Assembly (NCBI RefSeq): GCF_029255545.1
Contig: NZ_JANLJJ010000038.1
Location: 1-60,693, forward strand
DNA from: Ferrovibrio sp.
GTDB lineage: Bacteria; Pseudomonadota; Alphaproteobacteria; Ferrovibrionales; Ferrovibrionaceae
Reading direction: 5' to 3'
Length of the DNA stretch: 60,693 bases
This document shows positions 55,796 to 60,693 of the stretch, piece by piece. A program made the position numbers and the translations under genes. Under the pieces are notes generated by a model. That model made no database searches, was not told the origin of the DNA, and saw only the letters and a program-made list of their open reading frames with translations. Numbering within the stretch: position 1 is the first letter of the stretch; each line of letters starts with the position of its first letter.

Positions 55796-57073
55796 ATGAC
55801 GCCGGCTGCGCGCCTGGCGGCAAGCATCGAGATCATCGCCGAAATCCTGCAGCGCGCCGCGGCCGCCGACCGCATGGTGGCCGAATGGCAGAAACGCAGC
55901 CGCTTCGCCGGCGCGAAAGACCGCCGCGCGGTGACCGAGCAGGTCTATGCCGTGTTGCGCGAACAGGGCATGCGGCGCTGGCGGCTGCAGCAGGCCGGCG
56001 CCGAGCTGACGCCGCGCCTGCTGGTCTTCGCCGATGCCTCGACGCCCCTGCATGTCTGGCAGCAGCTCTGCGATGGCAGCCGCTATGCGCCGGCGCCGCT
56101 GGATGACACGGAGGCCGCCGCGCTGGCGCGCCTGCCATCCGACGATGCCGCGCCGCTCTGGGCGCGCGGCAACCTGCCGCCGGAAGTGGCCGCCATGGTG
56201 CAGCAGGCCTTCGGCGCCGATACCGAGATGGAGCTGGCCGCGCTGAACGGCCGGGCGCCGCTCGATCTACGTGTCAACACGCTGAAGACCAACCGCGGCC
56301 TCGTGCTGGAGCAATTGCAGGCTGGCGGCATCACGGCGGCTGCCACGCCGTTCTCGCCGCTGGGCATCCGCATCCCCGAGCGCGTCCGGCTGGAGATGAA
56401 CGATCTCTACCGCGACGGCCTGATCGAACCGCAGGACGAGGCCGCTCAGCTGGCCGGCCTGCTGGTCGATGCCCGGCCGGGTGAAGTCGTGATCGACCTC
56501 TGCGCCGGGGCCGGCGGCAAGACCCTGCTGCTGGCGGCTGCTATGCGCAACCAGGGCGAACTGCATGCCGCCGACAACGACCAGCGGCGGCTCGACCGCC
56601 TGACGCCACGGCTGGAACGCGCCGGCGTGCGCAACACCACTGTGCACCCGGCCGCCGCCATGCCCGACCTGCTGCGCAAGCTGGAAGGGCAGGCCGACCG
56701 CGTGCTGCTGGACGTGCCTTGCTCGGGCAGCGGCACCTGGCGGCGCAACCCGGAGGCGCGCTGGCGCTACGATCCGGCCAGCCTGGACGAGGTGCTGCGG
56801 CGCCAGCGCGGCCTGCTGGTCGATGGCGCCCGGCTGGTGCGGCCCGGCGGTCGACTGGTTTATGCCACCTGTTCGATCCTGCCCGCCGAAAATGGCGAGC
56901 AGGCAGATTGGTTCCTCAACCATCACGGGGAATTTACGGCGCTGCCGCTGGCCGAGGCCTGGGGTGAGGCTATAACCGACTCCCGTATGCGTTCCGGGGC
57001 ACGGCTGTCCCTGACGCCCTACCGCCATGGCACCGACGGCTTTTTCGCCGCTGCCTTCCGGCGGGCCGGCTGA
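55796..57073 (+). CDS. RsmB-like RNA (cytosine-C5) methyltransferase
   Basis: A 425-aa NOL1/NOP2/Sun family enzyme. The N-terminal helical region (residues 1-150) resembles the NusB-like domain, and the methyltransferase core has VIDLCAGAGGKTLLLAAAM (SAM site), LDVPCSGSGTWRRNPEARW and YATCSILPAENGEQ with the two catalytic cysteines. It is likely to methylate 16S rRNA or another RNA. It starts six bases after guaB. Confidence 0.88.
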   Translation: MTPAARLAASIEIIAEILQRAAAADRMVAEWQKRSRFAGAKDRRAVTEQVYAVLREQGMRRWRLQQAGAELTPRLLVFADASTPLHVWQQLCDGSRYAPAPLDDTEAAALARLPSDDAAPLWARGNLPPEVAAMVQQAFGADTEMELAALNGRAPLDLRVNTLKTNRGLVLEQLQAGGITAAATPFSPLGIRIPERVRLEMNDLYRDGLIEPQDEAAQLAGLLVDARPGEVVIDLCAGAGGKTLLLAAAMRNQGELHAADNDQRRLDRLTPRLERAGVRNTTVHPAAAMPDLLRKLEGQADRVLLDVPCSGSGTWRRNPEARWRYDPASLDEVLRRQRGLLVDGARLVRPGGRLVYATCSILPAENGEQADWFLNHHGEFTALPLAEAWGEAITDSRMRSGARLSLTPYRHGTDGFFAAAFRRAG

Positions 57074-57132
57074 GGGGTGGCCGTATGAACCCCGGGACGG
57101 ATATACTGTCATCCGCATCGAGGAGCTTCGCG

Positions 57133-57627
57133 ATGTCCGTATCCCGTATCCTGCCGGTTGCCCTGCTGGCCGCCGCCTTCAGCCTTTCTCCGATTCTTTT
57201 TTCCGTGATGCCGGCCCATGCCGCCGGCGGCAGCGATCCGGCCCCCGCCGCCCGCCCGGTCGATCCGAATTTCACCGAGGGCCGCAAGGCCATCGACGCC
57301 AAGAACTTCAGCGCGGCGATCCCGCTGTTCCAGGCCGTGGTGGCCAAGGATGCCCAGAATGCCGACGCCTATAACTGGCTGGGTTATGCCTATCGCAACC
57401 TGGGCAATTACGAGCAGTCCTTTGCCCAATACGCCAAGGCCCTGCAGATCGATCCGCGCCATCGCGGCGCCCATGAATATATCGGCGAGGCCTATCTGAA
57501 GACCAACCAGCTTGAGAAGGCCGAGGAGCATCTCAAGCGCCTCGACAGCCTGTGCGTGTTCGGTTGCGCCGAATATACCGAGCTGAAAACCAAGATCGCC
57601 GCCTTCAAGGCCGGCAAACCGAGTTGA
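57133..57627 (+). CDS. Exported TPR protein (first of a tandem pair)
   Basis: A 164-aa protein. A signal peptide (LPVALLAAAFSLSPILFSVMPAHA cut to about residue 33) is followed by three TPR units: FTEGRKAIDAKNFSAAIPLF, AYNWLGYAYRNLGNYEQSF and GAHEYIGEAYLKTNQLEKAE. The end carries LDSLCVFGCAEYTELK, where two Cys are four apart and could form a disulfide. GAGGAG precedes the ATG at 57133. It is about 65-70% identical by eye to the next gene. Confidence 0.85.
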   Translation: MSVSRILPVALLAAAFSLSPILFSVMPAHAAGGSDPAPAARPVDPNFTEGRKAIDAKNFSAAIPLFQAVVAKDAQNADAYNWLGYAYRNLGNYEQSFAQYAKALQIDPRHRGAHEYIGEAYLKTNQLEKAEEHLKRLDSLCVFGCAEYTELKTKIAAFKAGKPS

Positions 57628-57641
57628 GGAGGGAGGGACCC

Positions 57642-58124
57642 ATGTCGATCTTGCGTCGTATTCCAGGCCTTATAGTCCTCGCTGCCCTGCTGGCCCTGCC
57701 GCCCGCTGCCGTCTTTGCCATGGGCAGCGATCCGGCCCCGGCAGCTGCCAAGCCGGCCGACCCCGATTTCGCCGAGGGCCGCAAGGCCATCGATGCCAAG
57801 GATTTCGCCGCGGCCATCCCGCTGTTCCAGAAGGTGGTGGCCAGGGACGATAAAAACGCCGATGCCTTCAACTGGCTGGGTTATGCCCTGCGCAACCAGG
57901 GCGACTACGACAAGGCCTTCATCGCTTATAACCGCGCGCTGGAGCTCAACCCCAAGCATCGCGGCGCCCACGAATATATCGGCGAGGCTTACTTAAAGAC
58001 CAACCAGCCTGACAAGGCCGAGGAGCACCTCAAAAGGCTCAGCAGCCTTTGCACCTTCGGCTGCGCCGAGTATACGGAACTGAAAAACAGGATCGCCGCC
58101 TATCGGGCGGCAAAACCAAGCTGA
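57642..58124 (+). CDS. Exported TPR protein (second of a tandem pair)
   Basis: A 160-aa paralog of the preceding gene. The signal peptide (IPGLIVLAALLALPPAAVFA) differs, but the mature part is very similar: FAEGRKAIDAKDFAAAIPLF, AFNWLGYALRNQGDYDKAF, GAHEYIGEAYLKTNQPDKAE and LSSLCTFGCAEYTELK. The pair arose by tandem duplication. The function is unknown; a periplasmic protein-interaction scaffold is likely. A GGAGGGAGGG ribosome site precedes it. Confidence 0.85.
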   Translation: MSILRRIPGLIVLAALLALPPAAVFAMGSDPAPAAAKPADPDFAEGRKAIDAKDFAAAIPLFQKVVARDDKNADAFNWLGYALRNQGDYDKAFIAYNRALELNPKHRGAHEYIGEAYLKTNQPDKAEEHLKRLSSLCTFGCAEYTELKNRIAAYRAAKPS

Positions 58125-58144
58125 AGCAAGTTGGCTGGAGCAGG

Positions 58145-58178
58145 GGCCCCCGACCGGGGGCCTCTTCGCTTCGGCCCC
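58145..58178 (+). promoter_or_regulatory. guaA leader with two mutually exclusive stems
   Basis: GGCCCCC (58145-58151) pairs with GGGGGCC (58156-58162), followed by TCTTCGCTTC. The same GGGGCC can pair instead with GGCCCC (58173-58178). This looks like a small attenuator 25-60 bases before the guaA ATG, though the T-run is weak. Confidence 0.4.
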
Positions 58179-58202
58179 AACCACAGGAGCGGAAGTACCC
58201 CG

Positions 58203-59762
58203 ATGGCGGAGCGTATTCTCATCGTCGATTTCGGATCGCAGGTCACCCAGCTGATTGCCCGCCGCGTACGCGAGGCCGGCGTGTATTGCGAGATCGTTCC
58301 GTTCCAGAAGGCGGCCGAGGCGCTGAACGCCGAAAGCCCGCATGGCGAGCTGAAGGGCATCATCCTCTCCGGCGGCCCGGCTTCCACGACAGAGGAATTT
58401 TCGCCCCGCGCGCCGCAGGCGGTGTTCGAGCGCAACCTGCCGGTCTTCGGCATCTGCTACGGCGAACAGACCATCTGCACCCAGCTCGGCGGCCAGGTCG
58501 AGACCGGCCATCACCGCGAATTCGGCCGCGCCTTCCTTGAGATCAAGGACGATTGTGGCCTGTTCGACGGCGTCTGGGGCAAGGGCGAAAAGCACCAGGT
58601 GTGGATGAGCCACGGCGACAAGATCACCAAGATCCCCGATGGCTTCCGCGTGGTGGGTGTCAGCGACGGCTCGCCCTATGCCGCCATCGCCGACGACAAG
58701 CGCAAGATCTACGCCGTGCAGTTCCACCCCGAGGTGATGCACACGCTGGACGGCGCCAAGCTGCTGCGCAACTTCGTGCGCAAGGTGGCGGGCTGCTCGG
58801 GCGAATGGAGCATGAAGGGTTACCGCGCCGAGGCGATTGCCAAGATCCGTGCCCAAGTGGGCAAAGGCCGGGTGATCTGCGGCCTGTCCGGCGGCGTCGA
58901 TTCTTCCGTGGCGGCTGTGCTGATCCACGAAGCCATCGGCGAGCAGCTCACCTGCGTCTTCGTCGATCACGGCCTGCTGCGCAAGGGCGAGGGCGAAGAG
59001 GTCGTGAAGCTCTTCCGCGAGCATTACAACATCCCGCTGATCCACAAGGATGCTTCCGCGCTGTTCCTGGGCAAGCTGGCCGGCGTCTCCGATCCCGAGA
59101 CCAAGCGCAAGACCATCGGCGCGCTGTTCATCGACGTGTTCGAGGAAGAAGCCAAGAAGATCGGCGGCGCAGAATTCCTGGCGCAAGGGACTCTCTATCC
59201 CGACGTGATCGAAAGCATCAGCTTCCATGGCGGCCCCAGCGTCACCATCAAGTCGCACCACAATGTGGGCGGCCTGCCCGAACGCATGAACATGAAGCTG
59301 GTCGAGCCCCTGCGCGAGCTGTTCAAGGACGAGGTGCGCGACCTGGGTCGTGAACTCGGCCTGCCCGAAAGCCTGGTCGGCCGGCACCCCTTCCCGGGCC
59401 CGGGTCTCGCCATCCGCATTCCCGGCGACATCACCAAGGACAAGCTCGACCTGCTGCGCGAGATCGACGCGGTGTATCTGGATGAAATCCGCAAGTCCGG
59501 CCTGTATGACGATATCTGGCAGGCTTTCGCCGTGCTGCTGCCGGTGCGCACCGTGGGCGTGATGGGCGATGGCCGCACCTACGATCAGGCCTGCGCGTTG
59601 CGCGCCGTCACCTCCACCGACGGCATGACGGCGGATTACTACCCGTTCCCGCACGACTTCCTCGGCCGCGTCGCCACCCGCATCATCAACGAGGTGAAGG
59701 GCGTGAACCGCGTGACCTACGACATCACCTCGAAGCCGCCGGGCACCATTGAATGGGAATAA
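58203..59762 (+). CDS. guaA: GMP synthase (glutamine-hydrolysing)
   Basis: A 519-aa two-domain enzyme. The glutaminase domain has Cys85 in [11 protein letters not shown] and His/Glu in [11 protein letters not shown]; the ATP-pyrophosphatase domain has [15 protein letters not shown] and the C-terminal dimerisation domain ends in PPGTIEWE. It converts XMP to GMP. The ATG at 58203 follows CAGGAG. Lying near guaB, it completes guanine nucleotide synthesis. Confidence 0.97.
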   Translation: MAERILIVDFGSQVTQLIARRVREAGVYCEIVPFQKAAEALNAESPHGELKGIILSGGPASTTEEFSPRAPQAVFERNLPVFGICYGEQTICTQLGGQVETGHHREFGRAFLEIKDDCGLFDGVWGKGEKHQVWMSHGDKITKIPDGFRVVGVSDGSPYAAIADDKRKIYAVQFHPEVMHTLDGAKLLRNFVRKVAGCSGEWSMKGYRAEAIAKIRAQVGKGRVICGLSGGVDSSVAAVLIHEAIGEQLTCVFVDHGLLRKGEGEEVVKLFREHYNIPLIHKDASALFLGKLAGVSDPETKRKTIGALFIDVFEEEAKKIGGAEFLAQGTLYPDVIESISFHGGPSVTIKSHHNVGGLPERMNMKLVEPLRELFKDEVRDLGRELGLPESLVGRHPFPGPGLAIRIPGDITKDKLDLLREIDAVYLDEIRKSGLYDDIWQAFAVLLPVRTVGVMGDGRTYDQACALRAVTSTDGMTADYYPFPHDFLGRVATRIINEVKGVNRVTYDITSKPPGTIEWE

Positions 59763-59812
59763 GGGGCGCGTGGGCGCAAAACGTTTTCAGTTTCTAAGTC
59801 AGTGCACATCCC

Positions 59813-60693
59813 ATGATTCGTCTCGATAACGTCAGTAAGCAGCACGGCCACCAGATTCTGTTCATCGATGCGTCGATGGGCCTCCAGAAGGGGGAGAAGG
59901 CGGGGCTGGTCGGGCCGAACGGCGCCGGCAAGTCCACGCTGTTCCGCATGATCGTCGGCGAGGAAAAGCCCGACGATGGCCAGGTATCGATCGATACCGG
60001 CATGACCATCGGCTATTTCAACCAGGATGTCGGCGAGATGTCGGGCCAGTCTGCTGTCGCCGCCGTGATGGATGGCGTCGGGCCGGTCAGCGCGCTGGCC
60101 GCCGAGATGGCGCAGCTTGAGGCCGCCATGGTCGACCCTGAGCAGGCAGACGACATGGAAGCCCTGATCGAGCGGTATGGCGAGGTGCAGGCGCGCTTCC
60201 AGGAACTGGACGGCTATGCGCTGGAGGCCAAGGCGCGCGAGGTGCTGGCGGGCTTGAGTTTCAGCCAGGAGCGCATGGACGGCGATGTGGGGCTGCTGTC
60301 GGGCGGCTGGAAGATGCGCGTGGCGCTGGCCCGTATTCTGCTGATGCGCCCGGACGGCATGCTGCTCGACGAGCCGAGCAACCATCTCGATCTCGAAAGC
60401 CTGATCTGGCTGGAAAGTTTCCTGAAGAACTACGACGGCGCGCTGCTGATGACCTCGCATGACCGCGAGTTCATGAACCGCATCGTCGGCAAGATCGTCG
60501 AGATCGATGGCGGCACGCTCACCACCTATTCCGGCAACTATGATTTCTACGACCAGCAGCGCGCGCTGAACGAGAAGCAGCGCCAGGCGCAGTTCGAGCG
60601 CCAGCAGGCGATGCTGGCCAAGGAGATCAAGTTCATCGAGCGCTTCAAGGCGCGCGCCTCGCACGCCGCCCAGGTGCAGAGCCGGGTGAAGAA
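59813..60693 (+). CDS. ABC-F family ATP-binding protein (truncated by the window end)
   Basis: The first 293 residues of a plus-strand frame that stays open to the last base. The first ATPase domain has Walker A GLVGPNGAGKSTLFRM, signature LLSGGWKMRVALARILL and Walker B LLLDEPSNHLDLESL. It is followed by the P-site-tRNA-interaction-like linker rich in Lys/Arg/Gln (ALNEKQRQAQFERQQAML). No membrane segments are seen. ABC-F proteins act on the ribosome to relieve stalling or drug effects. The second ATPase domain lies outside the window. Confidence 0.92.
   Translation, partial: MIRLDNVSKQHGHQILFIDASMGLQKGEKAGLVGPNGAGKSTLFRMIVGEEKPDDGQVSIDTGMTIGYFNQDVGEMSGQSAVAAVMDGVGPVSALAAEMAQLEAAMVDPEQADDMEALIERYGEVQARFQELDGYALEAKAREVLAGLSFSQERMDGDVGLLSGGWKMRVALARILLMRPDGMLLDEPSNHLDLESLIWLESFLKNYDGALLMTSHDREFMNRIVGKIVEIDGGTLTTYSGNYDFYDQQRALNEKQRQAQFERQQAMLAKEIKFIERFKARASHAAQVQSRVK

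Noticed and set aside
57993-59654. Antisense open frame of 553 codons opposite guaA
   Set aside because: A shadow of guaA codon structure with no domain. Similar long antisense frames oppose alaS, cckA, fliL/fliM and ccoN and were left out for the same reason.

Overview
The window is high-GC DNA (about 63-65% by eye) from a flagellated alphaproteobacterium. The evidence is a split Caulobacter-type flagellar gene set (flgF-flgG-flgA-flgH, dksA, fliX, flgI-flgJ-flgN), a CckA hybrid kinase, CtrA-type TTAA-N7-TTAA boxes, DUF1217 and DUF6468 flagellar genes, an alphaproteobacterial DksA, and a ccoNOQP-ccoGHIS cbb3 oxidase cluster. The genus cannot be fixed from sequence alone; a Rhodospirillales-like lineage is an inference. 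Coding is dense and no gap between genes exceeds 300 bases. I see no tRNA, rRNA, CRISPR array, insertion sequence or phage gene.

Region 1 (1-3343) is the end of a plus-strand catabolic operon: hydantoinase/oxoprolinase (partial), a cysteine-hydrolase-fold protein whose catalytic Cys is Gly, an FAD oxidoreductase, and a tautomerase fused to an NTF2-like domain. Region 2 (3347-14728) is a microaerobic respiration block: an Fe-S type FNR regulator, a hemerythrin protein, a DsbD_2/TauE-like membrane protein, a DUF2189 membrane protein, the cbb3 oxidase ccoNOQP, its assembly genes ccoGHIS and a small unknown membrane protein. Perfect FNR-type palindromes lie between hemerythrin and the TauE-like gene and upstream of ccoN. 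Region 3 (14895-16357) holds a 2OG-Fe(II) oxygenase and a VOC protein behind a leader able to hide the ribosome binding site.

Region 4 (16366-39226) is the flagellar block. It carries minus-strand flgN-like/flgJ/flgI and flgH/flgA/flgG/flgF, and plus-strand fliX, dksA, fliL, fliM, DUF6468, motE-like, DUF1217, cheY and a very large exported TPR protein. Then come minus-strand fliP/fliO/flhB-like and plus-strand flgB, flgC, fliE, fliQ, fliR, flhB and cckA. Two sigma-54 promoters (flgI, flgF) each have the same CGGCA-N5-TGCCG palindrome upstream, a probable enhancer for an FlbD-type activator. Two CtrA-type boxes precede the DUF1217 gene and the flgB / flhB-like divergent pair. This fits a cell-cycle-linked flagellar hierarchy: CckA-CtrA for early genes, then FliX-FlbD-sigma-54 for rod, ring and hook-proximal genes.

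Region 5 (39400-60693) is mostly housekeeping: recA, alaS with a cyclic-nucleotide-gated K+ channel overlapping its end, a DoxX-GST pair with a divergent LysR regulator, icd, a LOG-family enzyme, cytochrome c', a diheme cytochrome c, a LysM protein, ppx/gppA, rlmE, a transglutaminase-like protein, guaB, an RsmB-like methyltransferase, two tandem TPR paralogs, guaA and a truncated ABC-F gene. Several rho-independent terminators are clear; two near-identical ones sit inside the 3' ends of convergent coding sequences.
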